A DNA stretch of 64,000 nt from Antarctobacter heliothermus (GCF_002237555.1 NZ_CP022540.1:2547001-2611000); one strand, 5' to 3'; counted from the stretch's first letter, positions 1 to 9,069 are shown. Translations and numbers: made by a program. The notes: generated by a model not told the origin, from the sequence alone.

Positions 1-363
1 CGCCCGCGCGCCAAAGGTCGCCGCCCCTGCGGCCACGGACAGCCCGTGATTGCCTGCACTGGCGGCGACATAGGTGCGCCCGTTTGCCGAGGGCGGGTCC
101 ACCCTGCTAACATCGCGCGCGATCACATAGGCCGCACCAAGCGCCTTGAAGCTGCCCAGCCCCATACGCCCGCTTTCGTCTTTTATGCGCAGATCAGCCA
201 AACCGCAGACCTGCGCTAGATCCGGCGCGGTGCGCAGCGGGGTCACGCCATGTTTCGGACAGCCAGAGAGCAAGGCCGCGACAGGCGTAGGGTCATCCTT
301 GGGCAGGGACCAATCGGAAAGAAGGCCGGTGCCCCGGAACGGATTGGCAAAACTCTTTGGCAC
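1..363 (-). CDS. PLP-dependent ammonia-lyase, diaminopropionate ammonia-lyase-like (partial)
   Basis: Only the N-terminal 121 codons are inside the window; the rest runs off the left edge. A GTG start at 363 is preceded by GGAG seven bases upstream. The protein carries the fold-type II PLP motif SFKALGAAYV, with K73 as the expected Schiff-base lysine, and the phosphate-binding ASAGNHG at about residues 101-107. The opening (SFANPFRGTG, then TPLRTAPDLA) resembles diaminopropionate ammonia-lyases and related lyases that release ammonia from amino acids to give 2-oxo acids. Other threonine-dehydratase-like or hydroxyectoine-utilisation lyases cannot be excluded from this fragment. It is transcribed away from the sugar-acid operon. 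Confidence 0.7.
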   Translation of the reverse strand, partial: MPKSFANPFRGTGLLSDWSLPKDDPTPVAALLSGCPKHGVTPLRTAPDLAQVCGLADLRIKDESGRMGLGSFKALGAAYVIARDVSRVDPPSANGRTYVAASAGNHGLSVAAGAATFGARA

Positions 364-767
364 GGGCGGCCTCCGGCAATGATGTGTCACCCTGCCAAGC
401 GTAGGCGCATTCGAAATGGGGCGCAAACCACGCAACCGGCAGGCTTGGGAGAAATTCGACGTTTGCCTCACATGCGCTGTCTTTTCATATGGGCGTCGTT
501 GGCATGTGGCGGTCTGCCTGTCGGATTTGTCTGGGAAACAGGATTGCATTGCAAATTAGACTAGTATACCAGTTTGGTGATTGCTACTCCGGTCCTGACA
601 GACTCTTGTGGCAGGCTGCGTATAGGGGGAGGCAGGCGGTGGAGTTTTGCACATGGCGATGGGCAAATGGCGGTTGGCACGCGACCACGCCGGGCAGCCA
701 CCCGTGTTTGAACAGTCTCCTAGCCTGATGTTCATGTTTTCGCAGCCTATATCTTGAGGGGATTGAG
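364..767. other. Intergenic region between divergent genes, no coding sequence seen
   Basis: This stretch separates two divergent genes. It has no convincing reading frame. An AT-richer patch at about 545-590 holds the palindrome at 558-575. The dehydratase start at 768 is preceded by GAGGGG as ribosome binding site. Nothing else was recognised. Confidence 0.6.
558..575. promoter_or_regulatory. Candidate GntR/FadR-type operator
   Basis: An 18-bp palindrome with two mismatched pairs, core CTAGTATACCAG, centred on GTATAC. Known UxuR/ExuR-type and other FadR-subfamily operators that control sugar-acid genes are built around TGGTATACCA, which this matches closely. It lies about 190 bp upstream of the pentonate dehydratase. 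No GntR gene lies in the window, so the regulator is unknown. Confidence 0.45.
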
Positions 768-2501
768 ATGTGTGTTAAGAGACCTGAAGATCTTCGTTCC
801 GCGCGTTGGTTTGCGCCGGATGATTTGCGCAGCATGGGTCATCGGAGCCGTGCGATGCAGATGGGGTGGTCTGCGGATGACTGGGAGGGCAAGCCGGTTG
901 TCGCGGTGATCAACACCTGGTCGGATCTGTCGCCGTGCCACCATCACCTGCGCGACCGGGCCGAGTGGGTCAAGCGCGGCATCCTGAAGGCGGGGGGCAC
1001 GCCGGTCGAGATGCCGGTGCATTCGTTTTCCGAACAGTTCCTGAAGCCGACCTCGATGCTGTATCGCAACATGGGCGCGCTGGAGGTCGAAGAGACGCTG
1101 CGCAGCCATCCCATCGACGGGGCGGTGCTGCTGGGGGGCTGCGACAAATCCACTCCGGCGCTGGTCATGGGTGCGGTCAGCATGAACCTTCCGTTCATCT
1201 TCATGCCGGCAGGGGCCATGCTGCGCGGCAATTACGCGGGGGAAAAGCTGGGCTCGGGGACCGACGTCTGGAAGTACTGGGATGAGCGCCGCGCGGGCAA
1301 TATCACCAAGGACCAGTGGGACGGCGTGCAGGGCGGCATCGCGCGCAGCTATGGCACCTGCATGACCATGGGCACCGCCAGCACGCTGATGTCGATTGCC
1401 GACGGCTGGGGGCTGACGCTGCCCGGCGCCTCATCGATCCCGGCGCCGGATGCGGGGCACAAACGCATGGCTGCCGCCTGTGGCGCGCGCGCGGTCGAGA
1501 TGGTCTGGGAGGACATGACGCCGGACAAGATCATGACCTGGGAAAGCACGCGCAACGCGGTCACCGTGGCCATGGCGACGGGCTGTTCGACCAATGCGAT
1601 CATCCACCTGATCGCGATGGCGCGGCGCGCAGGCGTCGACCTGACGCTGGATCACCTCGACGAGATCGGCCACACCACGCCGGTGCTGGCCAATATCCGA
1701 CCCTCGGGCAAGGACTACCTGATGGAGGATTTCTATTACGCGGGCGGCCTGCCGGCACTGATGAAAGAGCTGGGCGACAAGCTGGACCTGTCGGTGATGA
1801 CGGTGAACGGCCAGACCATGGGCGACAACATCGCAGAGGCGGTGAACTACAACGACGATGTGATCCGGCCGCTGTCCAACCCGGTGTACCAGCAGGGGTC
1901 GCTGGCGGTGCTCAAGGGCAATCTGGCCCCCGATGGCGCGGTGATCAAACCCGCCGCCATGGACCCCAGGTTCCAGACCCACAAAGGCCCGGCGATTGTC
2001 GCCGACAGCTATGCCGAGCTGAAGACGATCATCAACGACGAAGATTATCCGATGACACCGGACCACGTTCTGGTGCTGCGCAATGCCGGGCCGCTGGGCG
2101 GGCCGGGGATGCCGGAATGGGGCATGATCCCGATGCCCAAGGCGCTGCTCAAGGACGGCCACCGCGACATGGTGCGGCTGTCGGATGCGCGCATGTCGGG
2201 CACATCCTACGGTGCCTGCGTCCTGCATGTGGCCCCCGAGGCCTATATCGGCGGCCCACTGGCGCTGATCCAGACCGGCGACATCATCGAGATGGACATC
2301 CCCAACCGGACGCTCAACGTCGTGCTGACGGACGCAGAACTGGAGGCGCGCCGCGCCGCCTGGACAGCGCCCGCCCCACGGTTTGAGCGCGGCTATGGCC
2401 AGATGTTCAGCAAACATGTGGAACAGGCGGACAAGGGCTGCGACTTTGACTTTCTGCGCAGCGATTTTGGCGGCCCCGTGCCGGAACCGGAGATCAATTG
2501 A
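768..2501 (+). CDS. IlvD/Edd-family sugar-acid dehydratase, L-arabinonate dehydratase-like
   Basis: Predicted to dehydrate a pentonate (L-arabinonate or a related aldonate) to the 2-keto-3-deoxy acid, the first committed step after sugar oxidation. The 577-residue length fits the pentonate branch of the IlvD/Edd family. The three family cysteines for a [2Fe-2S] cluster are visible: C57 in SDLSPCHHH, C125 in GGCDKSTP and C198 in SYGTCMTMG. The start has a GAGGGG ribosome binding site. It heads an operon with a DapA-family enzyme, an RraA-like protein and an alpha-ketoglutarate semialdehyde dehydrogenase, the enzyme set of the oxidative (Weimberg-type) pentose route. Exact substrate cannot be read from sequence; D-xylonate or L-fuconate are alternatives. 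Confidence 0.85.
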   Translation: MCVKRPEDLRSARWFAPDDLRSMGHRSRAMQMGWSADDWEGKPVVAVINTWSDLSPCHHHLRDRAEWVKRGILKAGGTPVEMPVHSFSEQFLKPTSMLYRNMGALEVEETLRSHPIDGAVLLGGCDKSTPALVMGAVSMNLPFIFMPAGAMLRGNYAGEKLGSGTDVWKYWDERRAGNITKDQWDGVQGGIARSYGTCMTMGTASTLMSIADGWGLTLPGASSIPAPDAGHKRMAAACGARAVEMVWEDMTPDKIMTWESTRNAVTVAMATGCSTNAIIHLIAMARRAGVDLTLDHLDEIGHTTPVLANIRPSGKDYLMEDFYYAGGLPALMKELGDKLDLSVMTVNGQTMGDNIAEAVNYNDDVIRPLSNPVYQQGSLAVLKGNLAPDGAVIKPAAMDPRFQTHKGPAIVADSYAELKTIINDEDYPMTPDHVLVLRNAGPLGGPGMPEWGMIPMPKALLKDGHRDMVRLSDARMSGTSYGACVLHVAPEAYIGGPLALIQTGDIIEMDIPNRTLNVVLTDAELEARRAAWTAPAPRFERGYGQMFSKHVEQADKGCDFDFLRSDFGGPVPEPEIN

Positions 2502-2539
2502 TGGCTGTGACGAACACCGCCCCTGACCTGATCCGGAAC

Positions 2540-2593
2540 CTGATCCGGGGCCTGCACCTTTCCCGCCGGGAGGTCCCGGGACAGGCCCGGGAC
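2540..2593. repeat. Intergenic palindromic repeat, copy 1
   Basis: The 106-bp gap between dehydratase and DapA-family gene holds a perfect 8-bp inverted repeat GTCCCGGG-N5-CCCGGGAC at 2573-2593, and CTGATCCGGGGCC at 2540-2552. Both modules recur at 10966-11050 in the opp operon: the palindrome differs by one base when the strand is flipped, and the second module recurs as its complement. This marks a dispersed intergenic repeat family. Confidence 0.7.
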
Positions 2594-2607
2594 GCGGGGC
2601 TTCTGAC

Positions 2608-3507
2608 ATGAGCGCTCTCGCCAAGGCGCTGACCGGCGTGTCCGGCATCCTTGTCACGCCGTTTGACACGGCGGGCGAGATCGCGCCGGACCTGCAAAAG
2701 CCACTGGTCGACCGCGCCATTGCCGCAGGCGTGCATGTGCTGACCGCCAATGGCAACACCGGCGAGTTCTACGGGCTGACGCTGGACGAGGCCTGCGCCA
2801 TGGTTGCGGCCAGCGGCACGCATATCGCGGGCCGCGTGCCGCTGGTGGCGGGCGTCGGACGCGGGGTGCGCGACGCGCAGACCCTGGCCGAGGCGTCGCG
2901 CGCGGCGGGGGCAACTGCGCTGATGATCCACCAGCCGCCCGACCCCTTTGTCGCGCCGCGCGGCGTCATCGCCTATGTGCAGGCGGTGCGCGAGGCCGGA
3001 CAGGGGTTGCCGCTGATCCTCTACCTGCGCAACGATGCCATCGGGACTGATGCCATCGCCGCGCTGTGCCGCGTCGAGGGCGTGGTGGGGGTCAAATGGG
3101 CCACGCCCAACCCCATGCGGCTGAAGGCCGCCATGGCCGCCGCCCCCGATCACATCACCTGGACCGGCGGTCTGGCCGAGGTCTGGGCGCCGACGCTCTA
3201 CGCCGTTGGTGCGCGCGGCTTTACCAGCGGGCTGATCAATGTCTGGCCAGAACGGTCGGTGGCGATCAACACCGCACTGGAGGCGGGAGACTACGCCCGC
3301 GCCCGCGCGCTGATCGCCGACATGCAGGTGTTTGAGGATATCCGCGCCGAGGAACAGGGCGGGGCCAATGTGCCCGGCGTCAAGGCGGCGCTGGCGCTGA
3401 TGGGCGAGGACTGCGGCGTGGCGCGCCCGCCCGCCGCCTGGCCGCTGACCGACGACCAGATGATGCGCCTGCGCGGCTTCATGGCCGGCAACGGACTGCT
3501 GGCATGA
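2608..3507 (+). CDS. DapA-family (dihydrodipicolinate synthase-like) sugar-acid lyase/dehydratase
   Basis: A 299-residue TIM-barrel protein of the DHDPS/N-acetylneuraminate lyase family. The expected Schiff-base lysine is in VVGVKWATPN near residue 163, the family tyrosine is in LILYLRND, and the pyruvate-binding loop appears as NGNTGEFYGL. By position between a pentonate dehydratase and an alpha-ketoglutarate semialdehyde dehydrogenase it is predicted to be the L-2-keto-3-deoxyarabonate dehydratase (AraD type) that forms alpha-ketoglutarate semialdehyde. An aldolase giving pyruvate plus an aldehyde is the alternative. The ribosome binding site is weak and the upstream gap holds a palindromic repeat. 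Confidence 0.8.
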   Translation: MSALAKALTGVSGILVTPFDTAGEIAPDLQKPLVDRAIAAGVHVLTANGNTGEFYGLTLDEACAMVAASGTHIAGRVPLVAGVGRGVRDAQTLAEASRAAGATALMIHQPPDPFVAPRGVIAYVQAVREAGQGLPLILYLRNDAIGTDAIAALCRVEGVVGVKWATPNPMRLKAAMAAAPDHITWTGGLAEVWAPTLYAVGARGFTSGLINVWPERSVAINTALEAGDYARARALIADMQVFEDIRAEEQGGANVPGVKAALALMGEDCGVARPPAAWPLTDDQMMRLRGFMAGNGLLA

Positions 3508-3631
3508 GCCGCCCGCTGCGACACAGGCGGGACCAGGCGGCGGTCGAGCCGTCTGAACCGCGTTTCGAACCGCGTTCGAAGAGTTTTTGCCAAAGCCTGT
3601 CGAACGCAGATGTCACCCGAAGGAACCAGAG

Positions 3632-4357
3632 ATGACCGATCACCCCCTGACCCCCGACACCAAGGCCAAGCTGGAACAGGTCTCTGTCGCCACGCTGGCC
3701 ACCGCGCTGTACAAGCGCGGGCTACGCCATCAGGCGATCCAGGACGTGCGCCCGGTGGCCGCCAAGGGCCGCAACATGGTCGGCCCCGCCTTTACCCTGC
3801 GCTACATGCCTGCCCGCGAGGACCGCAACCAACTGGTCGAGTTCCGCAACCCCGAACACCCCCAGCGCGTCGCCATCGAGACCTGCCCGCCGGGCCATGT
3901 GCTGGTCATGGACAGCCGCAAATCGGCCACCGCCGCCAGCGCCGGCGACATCCTGATCACCCGCCTGATGATGCGCGGCGGCGCTGGTGTGGTCACCGAT
4001 GGCGGCTTTCGCGACGCGATGAACATCGGCGAACTGGAGATGCCAGCCTATCACAGCCGCCCCTCCAGCCCGACCAATCTGACCACCAACGAGGCCATCG
4101 ACATCAATGTCCCCATCGGTTGCGGCGACGCGCCGGTGTTTCCGGGTGACATCGTGGTGGGCGACGACGACAGCGTCATCATCCTGCCCGCGCATCTGGC
4201 CGCAGAGATCGCCGACGAGGCGATCGAGATGACCGCCTATGAGGATTTTGCCCTGGAGCAGGTCAAGAACGGCGCGGCCATCATCGGGCTGTATCCCGCC
4301 ACGCAGGAGGAGAACCTGGAAAAGTTCGCCGCCTGGCGCAAAACAAACGGCCGCTGA
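3632..4357 (+). CDS. RraA-like / HMG-aldolase family protein
   Basis: A 241-residue protein of the RraA-like fold, which includes 4-hydroxy-4-methyl-2-oxoglutarate aldolases, oxaloacetate decarboxylases and E. coli RraA. Visible family features are LATALYKRGLRHQAI near the N-terminus, the segment GDILITRLMMRGGAGVVTDGGFRD with its G-x-x-TDG..RD metal and substrate site, and GDIVVGDDDSVIILP. The start has AAGGA upstream; a longer start at 3587 lacks one. It sits inside the sugar-acid operon, so an enzymatic role in the same pathway is more likely than RNase E inhibition. The reaction is not known from sequence. Confidence 0.75.
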   Translation: MTDHPLTPDTKAKLEQVSVATLATALYKRGLRHQAIQDVRPVAAKGRNMVGPAFTLRYMPAREDRNQLVEFRNPEHPQRVAIETCPPGHVLVMDSRKSATAASAGDILITRLMMRGGAGVVTDGGFRDAMNIGELEMPAYHSRPSSPTNLTTNEAIDINVPIGCGDAPVFPGDIVVGDDDSVIILPAHLAAEIADEAIEMTAYEDFALEQVKNGAAIIGLYPATQEENLEKFAAWRKTNGR

Positions 4358-4362
4358 TGCCC

Positions 4363-4399
4363 TGACGGCCCCGCGCCAGTGCTGCGCAGGGGCCCGTCA
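4363..4399 (+). terminator. Hairpin without T-tract after the RraA-like gene
   Basis: TGACGGCCCC pairs with GGGGCCCGTCA with one bulged base, and an inner GCGC pair closes a short loop. It follows the RraA-like stop by five bases and has no run of T after it. It may slow transcription or stabilise the upstream mRNA. The remaining gap to 4640 has no gene. Confidence 0.35.
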
Positions 4400-4524
4400 C
4401 GCGGCGCGGCACGGGTCTCTGGTGCGGATCTTTGGCGCCGTTCTTTGGCGTCATGCGGTTTTGGAGGCCGGATGCGTTTTGTCTCCGACCGCCCAAATGC
4501 GCCCGCCGCCCAGCCCGCCGCCCG

Positions 4525-4554
4525 CCGGATCACGACAGACCGGATCACGTCAGA
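4525..4554. repeat. Short tandem repeat, 2 x 15 bp
   Basis: Two adjacent 15-bp units beginning CCGGATCACG differ at a single base. They lie about 90 bp upstream of the semialdehyde dehydrogenase start in a pyrimidine- and A-rich, gene-free stretch. Function unknown. Confidence 0.5.
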
Positions 4555-4640
4555 CCTGACCAGACCACAAACAGCCCGACCACACCGGGCAAGACGACAA
4601 AGGGCCAGACCACAACGGCCCGCCGACACAAGGATCGACC

Positions 4641-6161
4641 ATGCCCGACACCTACACCCCTCACGGCAAGCACCTGATCGCAGGCGAGTGGGTCGCCAGC
4701 GCGGCGACCTTTGCCTCTGACCCGGCGCACGGCCCGTCCCATGCCTATGCCATCGGCACCCCCGAGCTGGTCGACCGCGCCTGCATCGCGGCAGAGGCGG
4801 CGTTCGAGAGCTATGGCCAGACCTCGCGCGCCGACCGCGCCGCATTCCTGCACGCCATCGCCGATGAGATCGAGGCCCGGGGCCCGCAGATCACCCAGAT
4901 CGGCACCCAGGAAACCGGCCTGCCAGAGGCCCGTCTGAACGGCGAACGCGGCCGCACCACCGGCCAGCTACGCCTCTTCGCCGAGCATATCCTCAAGGGC
5001 GACTATCTGGACCGCCGCCACGACAAGGCCCTGCCGGACCGCGCCCCGCTGCCGCGTCCCGACCTCAAGATGGTGCAGCGCCCGATCGGCCCGGTCGCCG
5101 TCTTTGGCGCGTCGAACTTTCCGCTCGCCTTTTCCACCGCCGGCGGCGACACCGCCAGCGCGCTGGCCGCCGGATGCCCGGTGGTGGTCAAGGGCCATTC
5201 CGCCCATCCCGGCACCGGCGAGATCGTCGCCGAGGCCATTCACGCCGCCATCGCCACCTGCGGCATCCATCCCGGCACCTTCAGCCTGATCCAGGGCGGC
5301 AAACGCGATGTCGGCACCGCCCTTGTCCAGCACCCGCTGATCCGCGCCGTCGGCTTTACCGGCAGCCTCGGCGGCGGGCGGGCGTTGTTCGACCTTTGCG
5401 CCAGCCGCCCCGAACCGATCCCCTTCTTCGGCGAGCTGGGCAGCGTCAACCCGATGTTCATCCTGCCGCAGGCGACAGCGGCGCGCGGGGCGCAGATCGG
5501 CACGGACTGGGCGGCCTCCCTGACCATGGGGGCCGGACAGTTCTGCACCAACCCCGGCATCGCCGTGGTGGAAACCGGCCCACAGGGCGACGCCCTGGTC
5601 GCCGCCGCGGCCGAGGCGTTGAAGGGCGTTCAGACCCAATGCATGCTCACCGACGGTATCGCCGAGGCGTATAGAAACGGTAAACAGCGCTTTGACAGCC
5701 GCAATCCGGTGCGCCCGGTGCTGACCACCGACAGCGAGGGCCGCAACGCCGCCCCCAACCTCTATGAGACCGACGCCGCGCAGTACCTGCAGGATCACAG
5801 CCTTGGCGAAGAGGTCTTCGGCCCCCTCGGCCTGGTGGTGCGCGTTTCTGGCGCCGACGAGATGGAAACCCTCGCCCGCGGTTTTGAGGGGCAACTGACC
5901 TGCACGCTGCACATGGATACCGGCGACACCGACCTTGCCCGCCGCCTGATGCCGGTGCTGGAACGCAAGGCCGGCCGCCTGCTGGTCAACGGCTTTCCCA
6001 CCGGCGTCGAGGTCAGCGACACAATGGTCCACGGCGGACCCTACCCCGCCTCCACCAACTTCGGCGCAACATCCGTCGGAACCATGGCCATCCGCAGGTT
6101 CCTAAGACCCGTATGCTATCAAAACTTCCCAGATGACCTGCTCCCCGTTGATCTCAGGTGA
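4641..6161 (+). CDS. Alpha-ketoglutarate semialdehyde dehydrogenase (aldehyde dehydrogenase family)
   Basis: Oxidises 2,5-dioxopentanoate to 2-oxoglutarate with NAD(P)+, the last step by which pentonates enter the TCA cycle. The 506-residue protein has the ALDH catalytic glutamate E265 in FFGELGSVNP and catalytic cysteine C302 in AGQFCTNPG; these variants are typical of the ketoglutaric semialdehyde branch. The cofactor-site segment FGASNFPLAFST (about residues 155-166) precedes the ALDH motif VVKGHSAHPGT. It is the last gene of the sugar-acid operon, 283 bp after the RraA-like gene, and is followed by a terminator. Confidence 0.88.
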   Translation: MPDTYTPHGKHLIAGEWVASAATFASDPAHGPSHAYAIGTPELVDRACIAAEAAFESYGQTSRADRAAFLHAIADEIEARGPQITQIGTQETGLPEARLNGERGRTTGQLRLFAEHILKGDYLDRRHDKALPDRAPLPRPDLKMVQRPIGPVAVFGASNFPLAFSTAGGDTASALAAGCPVVVKGHSAHPGTGEIVAEAIHAAIATCGIHPGTFSLIQGGKRDVGTALVQHPLIRAVGFTGSLGGGRALFDLCASRPEPIPFFGELGSVNPMFILPQATAARGAQIGTDWAASLTMGAGQFCTNPGIAVVETGPQGDALVAAAAEALKGVQTQCMLTDGIAEAYRNGKQRFDSRNPVRPVLTTDSEGRNAAPNLYETDAAQYLQDHSLGEEVFGPLGLVVRVSGADEMETLARGFEGQLTCTLHMDTGDTDLARRLMPVLERKAGRLLVNGFPTGVEVSDTMVHGGPYPASTNFGATSVGTMAIRRFLRPVCYQNFPDDLLPVDLR

Positions 6162-6188
6162 GACGGGGGGAATGACTATAGACAAAGG

Positions 6189-6217
6189 GGCTCGGCAGCC
6201 TGTTGCCGGGCCTTTTT
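6189..6217 (+). terminator. Rho-independent terminator of the sugar-acid operon
   Basis: The stem GGCTCGGCA pairs with TGCCGGGCC (one G-T wobble) around a six-base loop and is followed by TTTTT. It lies between the convergent aldehyde dehydrogenase and methyltransferase genes. Confidence 0.8.
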
Positions 6218-6258
6218 CTGTTTCGGATCCTGATGTTCTTGGTAGGTGAACAGTCCTT

Positions 6259-7062
6259 CTAGCCCGGCTTTTGGGTTGTCGCACTGATGAACAGGATCGC
6301 CCCGTAGAAACTGCCATTTTCGGCCCGCCGCGCCGCTTCGGTGATGAACGCCTCTGACAGATCGAGCCCGCAGTCGCCCGCTTTGGCCGCTGCCGCGACG
6401 CCGCGTGCCATCAGCGATTTCATATACGCAGGGTTTTGGGTTTGGACAAAGCCATGTGCCTCCGTCCGGGACCTTTCAAAGCCAGCGTCTTCCATCATGC
6501 GTGGCAACCGACGCATGATATAGCCGTCATGTATCAAGTTGCGCTGGGTCGCAATCATGGCGGCCTGCAGAGGATCGCCATCAAACAGGGCGACGGTGTT
6601 GGTGGCATAATCCCCATCAAAGACCGCCAGCGTTCCGCCGGGTTTGAGGACGCGAAATGCTTCTGCCAAGGCCGCGCGCGGATCGGGGAGGTGGGAATAG
6701 ACAGTATGGGCGACGACGACGTCATAGGCCGCATCTGGCTGCTCGGTCTTGACCGCAGTCCCGACTGTAAAATTTACAGCCGTCCGCCCGGCGAACCGTT
6801 TGCGTGCACGATCCAGTAGGCCCTCGGCTGGGTCGATTCCGGTCATTTCTGATGGGTCGATTGCCCGCAGAAGGAGGGCTGTGCTGGCACCATTGCCACA
6901 GCCGATCTCAAGCACCTTTGCGCCCGGTTTGGGGAGACGCCCCATGTAGCTGGCGCAGATCGCCTGCATTGCCGGGTCATTTGCCCGATCGTCCATAGAG
7001 GCGGCAATCGCCTCAAGGACGGAATCAGGTTGCGTGGAAATGCTCAGATACAGATCTGCCAT
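6259..7062 (-). CDS. Class I SAM-dependent methyltransferase
   Basis: A 267-residue protein with the Rossmann-type SAM-binding motif VLEIGCGNGASTALLL (about residues 49-64), an acidic loop MTGIDPAEG, and the post-II/III segments VVVAHTVYSHLPDP and RVLKPGGTLAVFDGD. These are typical of ubiE/arsenite-methyltransferase-like small-molecule methyltransferases. The substrate is not evident. It follows the opp genes on the same strand with a 64-bp gap after oppF, so it may be co-transcribed with them. Confidence 0.8.
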   Translation of the reverse strand: MADLYLSISTQPDSVLEAIAASMDDRANDPAMQAICASYMGRLPKPGAKVLEIGCGNGASTALLLRAIDPSEMTGIDPAEGLLDRARKRFAGRTAVNFTVGTAVKTEQPDAAYDVVVAHTVYSHLPDPRAALAEAFRVLKPGGTLAVFDGDYATNTVALFDGDPLQAAMIATQRNLIHDGYIMRRLPRMMEDAGFERSRTEAHGFVQTQNPAYMKSLMARGVAAAAKAGDCGLDLSEAFITEAARRAENGSFYGAILFISATTQKPG

Positions 7063-7126
7063 CGCGCTCTCCTCAACCCGCGCAGTATAGCGCGAATTGA
7101 GGATTTCTGACAGCGTGGCGTCCTTG

Positions 7127-8119
7127 TCAGGCAGAGTGCTGCGCCTCTGTTTCCAACAGGCAGGCCACCTGGCGACCGTCGCGCGCCAACAGGGGGGGGC
7201 GGATGTTGGCGCAATCGGGAATGCGTTTCGGGCAACGGGACTGAAACAGGCAGCCTTGGGGCAGGTTCATCGGGCTGGGCAGATCGCCGGTCAAAAGCTG
7301 CGGCTGCGTGCGGACGCGCGGGTCCGGCACCGGCACCGCTGACAGCAATGCCTGCGTGTAGGGGTGGCGCGGATCGTGCACGAGGTCGCGCGCCGGGGCC
7401 ATTTCCATCATCCCGCCCATGTACATGACCAGAATGTCGTCCGAGATGTGGCGCACCACGCCCAGATCATGGGCGACAAAAATCAGCGTCAGCCCCATCT
7501 CGCCCTGCAATTCCTTGAGCAGGTTGATCACCTGCGCCTGAATCGACACGTCCAGTGCCGAGACCGGTTCATCGCACAGCAGGATCTGCGGACGCGCAAT
7601 CAGCGCCCGCGCGATGCCGATGCGTTGGCACTGACCGCCGGAAAATTCGTGCGGGAACCGGTTCATGTTGCGTTGCGGAATGCCGACACGGTCCAGCATC
7701 TCGACCACTTTTTGTCGCCGCTCCTTTGCCGAGAACTCGGGGCAGAAGTAGATCAGCGGTTCGGCCACGATCTCACGGATGGTCATGCGCGGGTTGAGCG
7801 AGGCCATCGGGTCCTGAAAGATCATCTGCATCCGACGGCGCAGGCGTTGCATCTCAGCGCGGCGTCGATAGTCGATCTCTTCGCCCTCCAGCGTGACGGT
7901 GCCGCTGTCGCGAGGCCCCAACCCCGCAATTGCGCGGATCAGGGTAGATTTGCCGCATCCGGATTCGCCGACCACGCCCAGCACCTTGCCGGGCATCAGG
8001 TCAAAGCTGACGCCGTTGACCGCATGCAGGCGACCGGGCGGCGACCACGGAAACCGCTTCCCCTGACGATGTGGGAAAGTGACGTGCAGATCGCGGACGG
8101 ACAGGATCGGGGTGGTCAT
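7127..8119 (-). CDS. oppF: Oligopeptide/dipeptide ABC transporter ATP-binding protein OppF-like
   Basis: The 330-residue ATPase has Walker A GESGCGKST, signature FSGGQCQRIGIARAL and Walker B ILLCDEPVSALD, then the C-terminal opp/dpp segment GCLFQSRCP...VACLLE with its conserved cysteines. It energises peptide import at the inner membrane as partner of the OppD-like ATPase. The start at 8119 overlaps the oppD stop by four bases (ATGA), which argues against the longer upstream start. It is the last transporter gene of the operon. Confidence 0.9.
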   Translation of the reverse strand: MTTPILSVRDLHVTFPHRQGKRFPWSPPGRLHAVNGVSFDLMPGKVLGVVGESGCGKSTLIRAIAGLGPRDSGTVTLEGEEIDYRRRAEMQRLRRRMQMIFQDPMASLNPRMTIREIVAEPLIYFCPEFSAKERRQKVVEMLDRVGIPQRNMNRFPHEFSGGQCQRIGIARALIARPQILLCDEPVSALDVSIQAQVINLLKELQGEMGLTLIFVAHDLGVVRHISDDILVMYMGGMMEMAPARDLVHDPRHPYTQALLSAVPVPDPRVRTQPQLLTGDLPSPMNLPQGCLFQSRCPKRIPDCANIRPPLLARDGRQVACLLETEAQHSA

Positions 8120-9069
8120 GTCAACTCCTCCACCGGGCGGATACAGGCGCGACCGTCCTGCATTGTCGGCAAGGTCCGGTGGCATTCGGGGATCGCATCG
8201 ACGCAGCGCGGGGCAAAGGGGCAGGCGGTGGGCGCGCCGGTCTGGTTCGGCGGGCTGCCGGGGATCGCCGACAGTTCGGCGTCGTCGTCGGTGATCCGGG
8301 GCACAGCACGCAGCAGACCACGGGTATAGGGATGGCCGGGCGCGTCAAAGATCGACAGCGTCGGTGCAGCCTCCATCATGCGGCCACCGTATAGCACCAT
8401 CGTGTCCTCACAGAACCCGGCGACCACTCCCAGATCATGGGTGATCAACAGAACGGCGGTGCCCATGTCGCGCTGGATGTCGTCCAGCAGCGCCATGATC
8501 TGCGCCTGAACGGTCACGTCCAGCGCAGTAGTCGGCTCATCCGCAAGGATCAGGCGCGGTTTGCAGATCAGCGCCATGGCGATCACGATCCGCTGCCGCA
8601 TCCCGCCGGAAAACTCATGCGGATAGGCCTTGAGCCGGTTCTTGGCATCGGGGATTTTGACTGCGTCCATGACCTCTAGCGCGCGTTTGCGGGCGTCGCT
8701 GCGGCTGGCCCCCTCATGCAGTTCCACGACCTCGCCCAATTGGCGTTCGATGGTCATGTAGGGGTTGAGCGAACTCATCGGATCCTGAAAGATCAGAGCG
8801 ATTTCCTTGGCGCGCAGGCGGTTCAGCTCTGCCGTGGGCAGGCCGATCAGGTTGCGCCCGTTGTACAGGATTTCTCCCTCGACCTCGGCGTTGCGGGCCA
8901 GCAAGCCCATGATGGCCATTGCGATCTGGCTTTTGCCCGATCCGCTTTCGCCGACCAGCGCCAGTTTCTGTCCCTGCGCCATGTCAAAGCTGACATCGTT
9001 GACCGCGTGGATTTTTCCGTCGCCGGAGCGGAAACGGATCTTGACGTTTCTTACGGACAGCAGGGTCAT
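8116..9069 (-). CDS. oppD: Oligopeptide/dipeptide ABC transporter ATP-binding protein OppD-like
   Basis: The 317-residue ATPase carries Walker [10 protein letters not shown], signature [15 protein letters not shown], Walker [13 protein letters not shown] and the terminal opp/dpp domain with CPFAPRC. The serine or threonine after Walker A GKS is Q here, as in many OppD proteins. It couples to oppC by an ATGA overlap at 9066-9069 and to oppF by another at 8116-8119. With the permeases and binding protein it forms a peptide or amino-compound importer. Confidence 0.9.
   Translation of the reverse strand: MTLLSVRNVKIRFRSGDGKIHAVNDVSFDMAQGQKLALVGESGSGKSQIAMAIMGLLARNAEVEGEILYNGRNLIGLPTAELNRLRAKEIALIFQDPMSSLNPYMTIERQLGEVVELHEGASRSDARKRALEVMDAVKIPDAKNRLKAYPHEFSGGMRQRIVIAMALICKPRLILADEPTTALDVTVQAQIMALLDDIQRDMGTAVLLITHDLGVVAGFCEDTMVLYGGRMMEAAPTLSIFDAPGHPYTRGLLRAVPRITDDDAELSAIPGSPPNQTGAPTACPFAPRCVDAIPECHRTLPTMQDGRACIRPVEELT

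Noticed and set aside
1431..2759. Long minus-strand open frame (442 codons) opposite the pentonate dehydratase
   Set aside because: Lies antisense to a gene with clear motifs; histidine- and arginine-rich, repeat-like composition typical of high-GC shadow frames.
4968..6032. Minus-strand open frame of 354 codons opposite the semialdehyde dehydrogenase
   Set aside because: Antisense shadow of an obvious aldehyde dehydrogenase; no motif and no ribosome binding site.
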